Of a stretch of 64,000 bases of DNA, positions 9,469 through 17,077 are shown piece after piece (within the stretch, counting starts at the first letter, position 1; each line of letters opens with the position of its first letter). A model generated the notes under the pieces. That model did no database searches and was not told the origin of the DNA. It saw only the letters and a list, made by a program, of their open reading frames with translations. Made by a program: the position numbers and the translations under genes. Origin of the DNA: Flagellimonas taeanensis (GTDB lineage Bacteria; Bacteroidota; Bacteroidia; Flavobacteriales; Flavobacteriaceae); the NCBI RefSeq assembly GCF_003584105.1, contig NZ_QXFO01000011.1, positions 1 to 64,000 of the forward strand, in the 5' to 3' direction.

Positions 9469-11037
9469 ATGAAAACGTTGAAAAAAATAGCACTTACTAT
9501 AGGAATCTTGGTACTCACCTGGGCATGTACCGACAATTTTGAAGAAACCAATACAGACCCCAACAGAACCAATGTAGGGGACATACAGGCCAGTGGCATG
9601 TTTGAACCTCTTTTGTACAACGGGGCCAATGCCTGGCAGAACTACACTTGGTTCTGGAACAACGAACTCATTCAATTCACTGCCTTTACCGGCGGTACCA
9701 CCCGTCAGGAGCACCGCTACTTCATCAGTGATGCCAATTGGCAAAGTGTATGGAACTTTTATGCCAGATATGCCAACAATGCCTTGCACATGCACGATTT
9801 GAGCATCGAACAGGAAGACCCATCCTTGGAAGCCATTTCCATCACATTGAAAGTGATGTACCTATCCAACCTGACCGATATATTTGGAGATATACCCTAT
9901 TCCGAGGCCTTTTTGGTTCTTTCCGATGAAGGGGTGATCAAGCCCAAATTTGATTCGCAGGAAGAAGTGTACAGACAAATGTTCGCCGAACTGGAAGAAG
10001 CCAACGACATTTATGCCACCAATCCAACCTTCATCAAACCTGCCTTGGATGGTATGTATGGCGGTTCCATGAACCAATGGCGAAAATTCAACAATTCCCT
10101 TTACCTACGCCTGCTCAGCCGTGTAAGCGGACGAAGCTCAATGAATTCAGGGAGCAAAATGACCGAGATACTGAACAATCCATCAAAGTATCCTTTCTTT
10201 ACTTCCAATGATGACAACGCCACTGTTGTTTTCTCCGGAAATGACCCGTACCGAAGTGAATTCAACAACACCAATGAGGGTAGCTTTACCAGTTCAGGAA
10301 GAAAGCTTACGGAACAGCTCATAAAAATGACCGTTCTGACCAATGAAAGTGACGAGCAGATCTATGAAGATCCGCGATTGGCGATTTACGGAAAGAAAAA
10401 TCCGAACACAGACCCCAATCTTCCCTTTGTTTGGAAGGGCACCGTGGCCGGCTGTACCGAATCTGAACAGAGCAATGTGGACAGGGGTACTTCCTGGCTC
10501 AACGCGGCCGTTTTCTGCCGTGCCGATGCCCCTGGATTTTTCATGGATTATGCCGAAGTACAGTTCATCTTTGCAGAAGCTGCACTAAAAGGACTAATTC
10601 CTGGTGGGGAATCCGCGGCCCGACAATATTATGAAACGGCCGTTGCAGCGTCCATCGAAAAATGGGCGCCCCTGGGGCAGTACAGTGAAACACCTGTGAC
10701 CATTTCCAGTGAGGACATCACGGCCTTTTTGGCTTCGGACCTAGCGTCATGGGACAGTTGGAGCAATAAGGAAGAGCTGATCGCCAACCAGAAATTCCTT
10801 GCCCTGTTCTGGGTGGGAATGGAAGCCTACCATGAATACAGACGCACTGGCTATCCCGAACTCACCATAGGTGATGGGGCCATATACAATGACTTTATAT
10901 TGCCCACCCGGTTTGCCTATCCGAACACGACCATGGCCACCAATGGCGAAAATGCCCAAGAAGCATTGAACCGCATGGGCGGGGAAAACAATATGAAGAC
11001 CCCTGTTTGGTGGAGCAAGGAAGCCATTGAACAGTAG
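9469..11037 (+). CDS. SusD/RagB-family surface substrate-binding lipoprotein
   Basis: Outer-leaflet lipoprotein that forms the lid over the SusC barrel. The signal ends in a lipobox (LTWAC, Cys20). The N-terminal region TDNFEETNTDPNRTNV and the TPR-rich fold (for example LFGDIPYSEAF-type segment around residue 140, read here as IFGDIPYSEAF) are typical of the SusD-like group. 522 residues. It lies 9 bp after SusC and 38 bp before the BACON lipoprotein gene, on the same strand. The bound ligand cannot be read from sequence; the phosphodiesterase genes downstream suggest a glycerophosphodiester or related phosphate ester. Confidence 0.93.
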   Translation: MKTLKKIALTIGILVLTWACTDNFEETNTDPNRTNVGDIQASGMFEPLLYNGANAWQNYTWFWNNELIQFTAFTGGTTRQEHRYFISDANWQSVWNFYARYANNALHMHDLSIEQEDPSLEAISITLKVMYLSNLTDIFGDIPYSEAFLVLSDEGVIKPKFDSQEEVYRQMFAELEEANDIYATNPTFIKPALDGMYGGSMNQWRKFNNSLYLRLLSRVSGRSSMNSGSKMTEILNNPSKYPFFTSNDDNATVVFSGNDPYRSEFNNTNEGSFTSSGRKLTEQLIKMTVLTNESDEQIYEDPRLAIYGKKNPNTDPNLPFVWKGTVAGCTESEQSNVDRGTSWLNAAVFCRADAPGFFMDYAEVQFIFAEAALKGLIPGGESAARQYYETAVAASIEKWAPLGQYSETPVTISSEDITAFLASDLASWDSWSNKEELIANQKFLALFWVGMEAYHEYRRTGYPELTIGDGAIYNDFILPTRFAYPNTTMATNGENAQEALNRMGGENNMKTPVWWSKEAIEQ

Positions 11038-11075
11038 AACAAATAGCCAACAAACATTTAGATAAAAATCTCAAG

Positions 11076-12305
11076 ATGATGTATAGTAAAAATAGTATAG
11101 TGAAATCGTTCCCGAAGTTGTTTTGGGCATTGGTCGTTTCCTGCTTCGTTGCCGTGTCCTGTGATGACGACAACGGAGGAGAAAGCATGGGCGAACCCTA
11201 TTTCATGATCGAGGAAGACCCCACCTCCCTTTCCGTGAGCGTGGAAGGCATCAGCCAAAAATATGTGGTGCGTTCCAACAGGGATTGGAAAGTGGTGGCC
11301 CAATCCGATAACGATTGGGTAGAAGCATTTCCCAACGAAGGGGACAATGACGGCATATTCAGGTTCAATGTGGACCCCAATGACTCCTTTGAGGGCCGTA
11401 CCGCCAATTTCGCCTTTGTGGTCGATGGACAAGAGCAGCCCGTTCTGTTCCGTATAGACCAAGAGGCCAACGTACCTTACATCACTATTCTCAATGCTGA
11501 GAATGGCATTTCCGTGCCATCGGCAGGTGGTGAGGTGAACATTGCATTGGAAACAAACGTAGAATGGACCTATATATTGGACGATGAAAGTTGGATCACG
11601 GGAGTGCAGCAAACAGAAAATGCCTTGGTTCTGGAAGCCGTTAAAAATACTGGGGAAGAGCGGAGCATCACGCTGACCATTCAATCCAACACCAACGGAC
11701 TTACCGAAGAAGTAGAGATTATACAGTCTGCCGGCAATGTTATCCTGGAAGAAGATTTCAGTTGGCTCACCTACGGCAGTACCATTTTCTACACCACCAC
11801 AGGCGAAACACGAATGGATAGCTGGACTGAAGAGGAAATGGCTCGTGGCTGGACGAGTACCGAGAACACCTTTACCAGCAACCAAAAAGTGGTCTATGCG
11901 CGGCCAGGGTTTGTGAAACTCGGCAAGACCAACTATGGCGGTGACCTCATCTCCCCTCCATTGGCAGCACTTGATGGACCTACCGACGTACAGGTCACCT
12001 TCAAGGCCGTTCCGTATGAGACGGCAGGCGGTACCCAAGACGACAATAATCTTGTAGTGGGCGTTGTAGGTCCAGGGACCACCAGCGTTCCCTCTTTCAC
12101 CATCAGCAATTACCCTGACTATGATGCCGATCCCGATTGTGTCTTGATATGGGAAGACGAGAGCAGCACCTACACTTTCACCATTACAGGGGCCACTGCC
12201 GAGACACAACTGCGTTTTCTTGGAGGAGCCTTTGACCTGAATGGTGTAGGGGCAGGCAAGAACAGGATCTTTATCGACGACATCAAAGTAGTAATCATCA
12301 ACTAG
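11076..12305 (+). CDS. BACON-domain lipoprotein, probable surface binding protein
   Basis: 409-residue exported lipoprotein (signal ending FVAVSC, Cys29). After a short linker come two BACON-like immunoglobulin-fold repeats. The first is roughly residues 45-130, with VRSNRDWKVVAQ and GRTANFAFVV. The second is about 133-222, with VPSAGGEVNIALETNVEWT and RSITLTIQSN. The C-terminal about 185 residues (from EEDFSWLTYG to FIDDIKVV) resemble the jelly-roll domains found at the C terminus of Bacteroidota surface binding proteins. No catalytic motif was seen. Its place right after SusD is where surface ligand-binding proteins are usually encoded, so it probably captures the substrate. It could be anchored through ATG 11076 or the next ATG (11079). 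Confidence 0.75.
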   Translation: MMYSKNSIVKSFPKLFWALVVSCFVAVSCDDDNGGESMGEPYFMIEEDPTSLSVSVEGISQKYVVRSNRDWKVVAQSDNDWVEAFPNEGDNDGIFRFNVDPNDSFEGRTANFAFVVDGQEQPVLFRIDQEANVPYITILNAENGISVPSAGGEVNIALETNVEWTYILDDESWITGVQQTENALVLEAVKNTGEERSITLTIQSNTNGLTEEVEIIQSAGNVILEEDFSWLTYGSTIFYTTTGETRMDSWTEEEMARGWTSTENTFTSNQKVVYARPGFVKLGKTNYGGDLISPPLAALDGPTDVQVTFKAVPYETAGGTQDDNNLVVGVVGPGTTSVPSFTISNYPDYDADPDCVLIWEDESSTYTFTITGATAETQLRFLGGAFDLNGVGAGKNRIFIDDIKVVIIN

Positions 12306-12314
12306 GCATATCCA

Positions 12315-14306
12315 ATGAAGCATACCCGTAGAAAGTTTGTAAAAACCGGTATCGGAGGTCTCGCCTCCATCACCACTCTCAACGTCCCTTTTTTTGGATT
12401 GATTGCCTGCAGTTCCGATAGCAATAATGACGTCCCCCCAAACAATGGCCTGGGCATCACCGGGGTCTCCGTACCTCCGGTGATCAATGCCTCGGCCGGG
12501 AGCGAGTTCATTTTAAATGGAAAAGGATTCAAAGTGGGCGACCAGATTGAATGGATTTCCACTTTGGATGGCTCCAAAAAATTCACCACGGCCATTGGTT
12601 CCACCACTGAAACATCAGCCACTTTTGTGCTGCCTAACGAAATTCCTTCAGGCGGATACCGTTTGGTACTCTCCCGAAGTGGGGAGACCTTGGCACTGGG
12701 GTCCGTTCAACTGAACATCGTTGCAGAGTCGGATATTCCGGATATTGAAGGGATGACCATTAAAGGAATTGTGTTCAGCAATGGAGTTGGAGTAGCCGGC
12801 GTTGTGGTCTCTGATGGCCACGAGGTCGCCACTACCGATGAGGATGGCATCTATTATCTGCCTTCCAACAAAGCATCTGGATTTGTGTTCATCTCCGTGC
12901 CAGGAAACTACGAAGTTCCTGCCAATGGAAACGCGCCCCAATTCTTCAAACGGCTCACAACCAGTGCCGGAACAGTGGAGCAACACGATTTCTCATTGAT
13001 AGAGACCAACAATGCAGAGCATGTAGTGTTGACCATGGCCGATTGGCACTTGGCCAACCGAAACAACGATTTGGAACAGTTCCAGAATATGGTGCTGCCC
13101 GATGTGAATGCCATGATAGATTCGTACACCGCAGGAGGTAAAAAAGTATATGTGCTCACCCTTGGCGACATGACCTGGGACCTCTATTGGTACAGCAATG
13201 GTTTTGGGCTCAACGACTATATCCCATACATGAACCAATTGCATTCCCCTGTGTTCAACGTGATCGGGAACCACGATTACGACCCCTACTTCGCCAACGA
13301 TCGCTTGGCCGAAGATCGGTACAGGAATATTTTGGGCCCGACCTACTATTCCTTCAATCTGGGCCAGATCCATTATGTGGTGCTCGATGATGTGGAATAC
13401 CTGAACTCTAGCGGTTCACAGGGAACCGTTGGAAGCCGCAATTACAGGGAGCGTTTGGCTACGGAACAGTTGGAATGGTTGAAAAAGGATTTGGCCATGA
13501 TCACCGACAAGAGCACGCCTATTGTCATTGCAACGCACACGCCCGTATATAGCAATCCTTCACTGGATGGAAGCGGAAATCAGGTCAACTCCTATAAATT
13601 GGACAATGCACCGGAACTCATGGCCAGCCTACAGGAGTTTTCAACAGTACATATACTAACTGGTCACACCCATATCAACTATACGGTTGAGGAAGAACTG
13701 GGTGTTATGGAACACAATACCGCGGCCATTTGTGCAACTTGGTGGTGGACTGGTCGCGAAGGTTATGCCGGAAACCACATCTGCAAGGACGGGAGTCCGG
13801 GAGGATATGGGATTTGGGAAATCAATGGCAACCAAATGCAGTGGCAGTACAAGAGTATTGGCTTTGACGCCGATTATCAGTTCCGGGCCTACGATCTGAA
13901 CATGGTTCATATCACAGCGGCCGAGTTTGCCCCTAATGCTTCGGAAGAGGACATGGCACAATATGCGGGACCCTATGCCCAGCCCAACTCCAACAATGAG
14001 GTTTTGATCAATATCTGGGGCTATGACGACCAATGGCAAATTGAGGTAAGCGAGAACGGGCAGCCCTTGGCTATTTCCAGGGTCAAAACATTGGATCCCC
14101 TGCACATCATTTCCTATGAGGCCAAGAGATTGAACGTTGGTGCACAACCCACAGGATCTTTCACGACCAATGAAACCGCCCACCTGTTCAAGGTTCAGGC
14201 GTCGGCACCGAATTCTACATTGGAAATCAAGGTAACCGATCGTTTTGGCAGGGTCTATACCGAAAGTATGGAACGCCCAAAGGCATTTTCAACGGCCATA
14301 ATCTGA
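12315..14306 (+). CDS. Calcineurin-like metallophosphoesterase with N- and C-terminal accessory domains
   Basis: Exported 663-residue phosphoesterase. The N terminus has a twin-arginine motif (TRRKFVKTG, Arg5-Arg6) and a lipobox-like GLIAC (Cys32), suggesting folded export with lipid anchoring. Residues about 48-138 form an IPT/TIG-like domain; about 148-222 match the N-terminal accessory domain of this family (KGIVFSNGVGVAGVVVSDG). The metal site is complete: ADWH (Asp243, His245), GDMTWD (Asp285), GNHDYD (Asn319, His320), THTPVY and GHTHINY. A C-terminal accessory domain follows from about residue 500. It sits 9 bp after the BACON gene and 47 bp before GDPD. Role: a phosphodiesterase or phosphatase acting on imported or surface-bound organophosphates; the exact bond is unknown. 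Confidence 0.88.
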   Translation: MKHTRRKFVKTGIGGLASITTLNVPFFGLIACSSDSNNDVPPNNGLGITGVSVPPVINASAGSEFILNGKGFKVGDQIEWISTLDGSKKFTTAIGSTTETSATFVLPNEIPSGGYRLVLSRSGETLALGSVQLNIVAESDIPDIEGMTIKGIVFSNGVGVAGVVVSDGHEVATTDEDGIYYLPSNKASGFVFISVPGNYEVPANGNAPQFFKRLTTSAGTVEQHDFSLIETNNAEHVVLTMADWHLANRNNDLEQFQNMVLPDVNAMIDSYTAGGKKVYVLTLGDMTWDLYWYSNGFGLNDYIPYMNQLHSPVFNVIGNHDYDPYFANDRLAEDRYRNILGPTYYSFNLGQIHYVVLDDVEYLNSSGSQGTVGSRNYRERLATEQLEWLKKDLAMITDKSTPIVIATHTPVYSNPSLDGSGNQVNSYKLDNAPELMASLQEFSTVHILTGHTHINYTVEEELGVMEHNTAAICATWWWTGREGYAGNHICKDGSPGGYGIWEINGNQMQWQYKSIGFDADYQFRAYDLNMVHITAAEFAPNASEEDMAQYAGPYAQPNSNNEVLINIWGYDDQWQIEVSENGQPLAISRVKTLDPLHIISYEAKRLNVGAQPTGSFTTNETAHLFKVQASAPNSTLEIKVTDRFGRVYTESMERPKAFSTAII

Positions 14307-14353
14307 TCCGATTCATTTACATTGATCAAATTACAGACATTTCAACAATCATT

Positions 14354-15163
14354 ATGAAATTAACATCCATTTATTCTCAATTGATAAGACGGGGGGCATT
14401 TTTAATGCTCCCCCTCCTACTTTCAAACGTATCCTGTTCGCAAGAAGCAGGTACAAATACCCGTGTCATTGCCCACAGAGGGGCATGGAAAACACAGGAC
14501 CTCCCCGAAAACTCCATCGCCGCATTGAAACATGCCATTGAGTTGGGCTGTTATGGGGCCGAGTTTGACGTTCATATGACCTTGGATAGTATTCCTGTAG
14601 TGAACCACGACGCCGACTTTATGGGGATGGATATTGAGCACACCAATTATGCCGATTTATTATCTGCTTCCCTTCCAAACGGCGAAAAAATCCCTACTCT
14701 GGAAGCCTATCTAAAGGAAGGGCTCCAGCAGGACAAAACCCGTTTGATCCTTGAGATCAAAAAAGCCCCTTCAGGCAAGGAGCATACCCTGCTATTGACC
14801 GAAAAGGCCGTGGCCTTGGTGAAGCAACTGGGTGGTGGGGATCAAGTGGAGTACATCACCTTTGATTTTGATGCGGGGGTTTTGGTCAGTCAATTGACGC
14901 CTGGATCCGAAGTGGCTTACCTCAATGGTGACCTAGCACCCTCCGAGGCCAAGAAATCGGGATACACCAGCATCGATTACAACATCAAAGTCTATCGAAA
15001 CCATCCTGAATGGATCGAAGAGGCGCACAAGGAGAATATGACGGTCAATGCTTGGACCGTAAATACGGAGGAAGATATGATGGACATGATCCAAAAAAAG
15101 GTCGATTTTATTACCACCAATGAGCCAGAGCGGCTTTTCGAGCTTTTGTCAGCACAAAAATAG
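14354..15163 (+). CDS. Glycerophosphodiester phosphodiesterase (lipoprotein)
   Basis: Hydrolyses glycerophosphodiesters to sn-glycerol-3-phosphate and an alcohol. The 269-residue protein has a lipoprotein signal (LLLSNVSC, Cys28). The GDPD motifs are all present: IAHRGAW (His41, Arg42), PENSIAAL, AEFDVHMT (Glu70, Asp72) and VVNHDADF (His85). WTVNTEEDM and FITTNEPERL near the C terminus are also family features. Export of this enzyme means glycerol-3-phosphate is released outside the cytoplasm, where PafA at 17.1 kb could strip the phosphate. It is the last gene of the five-gene plus-strand operon starting with SusC, and the closest functional link to the glp genes. Confidence 0.95.
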   Translation: MKLTSIYSQLIRRGAFLMLPLLLSNVSCSQEAGTNTRVIAHRGAWKTQDLPENSIAALKHAIELGCYGAEFDVHMTLDSIPVVNHDADFMGMDIEHTNYADLLSASLPNGEKIPTLEAYLKEGLQQDKTRLILEIKKAPSGKEHTLLLTEKAVALVKQLGGGDQVEYITFDFDAGVLVSQLTPGSEVAYLNGDLAPSEAKKSGYTSIDYNIKVYRNHPEWIEEAHKENMTVNAWTVNTEEDMMDMIQKKVDFITTNEPERLFELLSAQK

Positions 15164-15206
15164 TTAGCAATTCTGATTTTTGATTACGGGCAGGATTCCG
15201 ATTTTC

Positions 15207-15887
15207 TTATTCAAAATAAGGACGTAGGATTTCTGCCCAATGCAAATATCCCTTTTCATTCAGGTGTAGGCCTTCATCTGTATATTCGGCCTTCAAACTG
15301 CCCGAATCGTCCAAAAACAAAGGATGGATATCAATTAATGTCAATCCGTACTTCTTGGCCAATTGCCTGATTCCCTCGTTTACTTTGGCAATATGCCCAT
15401 CCTTATTGTAGTGCCTTTCATATTCCCCGAAACTGCTGTTGACGGGTAGGATGGTCTGTACCACCAATCGAGTCTTTGGCGATTCCTTTTGTATGCGGGT
15501 GATGATGGTCTCATAGTTCTGTATGATTTCCTCATCAGGAAAATTGCGGGAAATATCGTTGATTCCGATCAATATGAAAATTTGGGCCGGTTGCCCTTCG
15601 GTCACCTCATCCAAACGTTCCAAGATGCCAAAAGTAGTGTCCCCTGAAATTCCCCGGTTTTTGGCCTGGGGAAGTTGCAACAATTCGTTCCACTGCGCGC
15701 GGGCCGTGATACTGTTGCCCAGGAATATGATATCCTCCGTGGTATCGGGATAGATTTTGAACTGACGCACCTGAACATCATAGGTTCGGGGACGGTAATC
15801 CCTATTGATTTCTTCAGTTTGAGCCACAATGCTCGCAGTGCCCAACAAGGCCGTATATAGAATCACTCGGGTAACAGGAAATCTCAT
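15207..15887 (-). CDS. Exported SGNH/GDSL hydrolase
   Basis: 226-residue secreted esterase-like protein with a signal peptide (MRFPVTRVILYTALLGTASI, cleavage near AQ at residue 23). All four SGNH blocks are visible: FLGNSI (Ser59), RGISGDTT (Gly82), IGINDI (Asn110) and DEGLHLN (Asp204, His208). The family includes lysophospholipases, acetyl esterases and platelet-activating-factor acetylhydrolase-like enzymes. Next to GDPD, a deacylase that exposes glycerophosphodiesters would make sense, but a carbohydrate esterase role cannot be excluded. Convergent with the GDPD gene (43 bp gap); it lies 116 bp downstream of the DeoR regulator gene on the same strand. Confidence 0.88.
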   Translation of the reverse strand: MRFPVTRVILYTALLGTASIVAQTEEINRDYRPRTYDVQVRQFKIYPDTTEDIIFLGNSITARAQWNELLQLPQAKNRGISGDTTFGILERLDEVTEGQPAQIFILIGINDISRNFPDEEIIQNYETIITRIQKESPKTRLVVQTILPVNSSFGEYERHYNKDGHIAKVNEGIRQLAKKYGLTLIDIHPLFLDDSGSLKAEYTDEGLHLNEKGYLHWAEILRPYFE

Positions 15888-16003
15888 TTTTAAATCAAAT
15901 TATAGAAAGTAATCGAAATATAAGGAAATTTATCGGAACCTCCATAAAAGGATTTTCATGAATTTCGAAACCCTGTCACTGTTTCTTTATGAGTAGGAAA
16001 AGT

Positions 16004-16765
16004 CTAGACAATGGTCACCTTGATGCCATACTCTTCCAAGGCATTTTGGGTAAACTTGGAAATCCCTTGATCGGTGATGATCTCATCAATGTGCTCAAAA
16101 CCGCAGATACGGCCAAAGCCTCGTTTGCTGAACTTGGTGGAATCGGCGAGAACGATAGTTTTCTGCGAAACCTTGATCATTTCCCTGTTCAGGTGGGCTT
16201 CCATCACATTGGCCGTGGTCAGTCCAAAATCGAGATCGATCCCATCGACACCCAGATAAAACTTACTACATGAAAAATCGGGCAAAATGGATTCTGCATA
16301 AAGTCCTGTAACAGAGGAAGAACGCTTCCGGAGCACGCCTCCCAACTGTATCACCTCAATCTCCAAATGTTTGTTCAGTTCCAAAGCAACGTTTAAGGCT
16401 GAGGTAATAACGGTAAGGTTTTCCTGGGGCACAATGTTCTTGGCGAGGGCCAGTACGGTTGTTCCGGACGCGATTAGGATGGAATCGTTGGGGGTGATCA
16501 GTTTGGCGGCAGCTGCCCCAATCTTGGATTTTTCATCGTAGTGGATCTTCTCTTTTTCATTGACGTGCTTGTCAATGGTATAGGGATTGATCAATGTTGC
16601 CCCACCGTGCACTCGGTACACCAGCCCTTTTTCCTCCAAAAACTTGAGGTCTTTCCGCGCCGTGACCGGCGAAATATCCATGGTCTCGCAAATGTATTGA
16701 ACTTTGATCTGCCCCTCTTGTTGAATTTTCTCGAGGATATGTTTGTGCCGTTCTACCGTATTCAT
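16004..16765 (-). CDS. DeoR/GlpR-family transcriptional repressor
   Basis: 253-residue regulator. Residues 1-60 form the DeoR winged helix-turn-helix (RHKHILEKIQQEGQIKVQYI, then DISPVTARKDLKFLEEKGLV and RVHGGATL). Residues about 75-235 form the DeoRC sugar-phosphate-sensing domain, with IASGTTVLALAKNI and the conserved GGVLRKRSSSVTG. DeoR proteins usually sense a phosphorylated intermediate of the pathway they control; GlpR senses glycerol-3-phosphate. Its place inside a cluster of glycerol and glycerophosphodiester genes makes it a candidate controller of glpDKF, SusCD and pafA. It is transcribed divergently from pafA across 312 bp. The effector is inferred from context. Confidence 0.9.
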   Translation of the reverse strand: MNTVERHKHILEKIQQEGQIKVQYICETMDISPVTARKDLKFLEEKGLVYRVHGGATLINPYTIDKHVNEKEKIHYDEKSKIGAAAAKLITPNDSILIASGTTVLALAKNIVPQENLTVITSALNVALELNKHLEIEVIQLGGVLRKRSSSVTGLYAESILPDFSCSKFYLGVDGIDLDFGLTTANVMEAHLNREMIKVSQKTIVLADSTKFSKRGFGRICGFEHIDEIITDQGISKFTQNALEEYGIKVTIV

Positions 16766-17077
16766 TCAATAATGGTTAGTTAGAGTGTCCTGTATGGTAA
16801 CTGAATCGCTTAAAGGTATTAATTCTGCAGCAATTGCTGACACCTTCCTGCTTTGTCGCATGACCATTTAGCATTTTTTCCAACATATAAGAGTTCTGTC
16901 ACCATCTATTCAATAAAAGAGCGTTAGGTTTTCATAATTGTGACTGTCACCGATAAAAATAAGTAAATGAAACAAAAAGATATTGTATGAAAGTATTTGG
17001 GGCCGTATATTAGCGTATGTAATATACTTGAAATCCCCTATCCATACAATCCATTTTTCATCAATAAATCCAAGCAC
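16766..17077. promoter_or_regulatory. Divergent control region between the DeoR regulator and pafA
   Basis: Contains a candidate pafA promoter: TTTG at 16996-16999 and TATACTTG at 17023-17030, separated by 23 bases, with one mismatch to TAnnTTTG. CTGTCACC occurs twice in direct orientation (16896-16903 and 16944-16951). On the minus strand TACCTTTA (16811-16818) is a near-match -7 element for the regulator gene. No other gene was seen. Confidence 0.4.

Noticed and set aside
11058..12323. Long minus-strand open frame (421 codons) opposite the BACON gene
   Set aside because: The plus-strand gene has a lipoprotein signal, BACON repeats and operon spacing; the antisense frame has no domain and is a by-product of codon bias.
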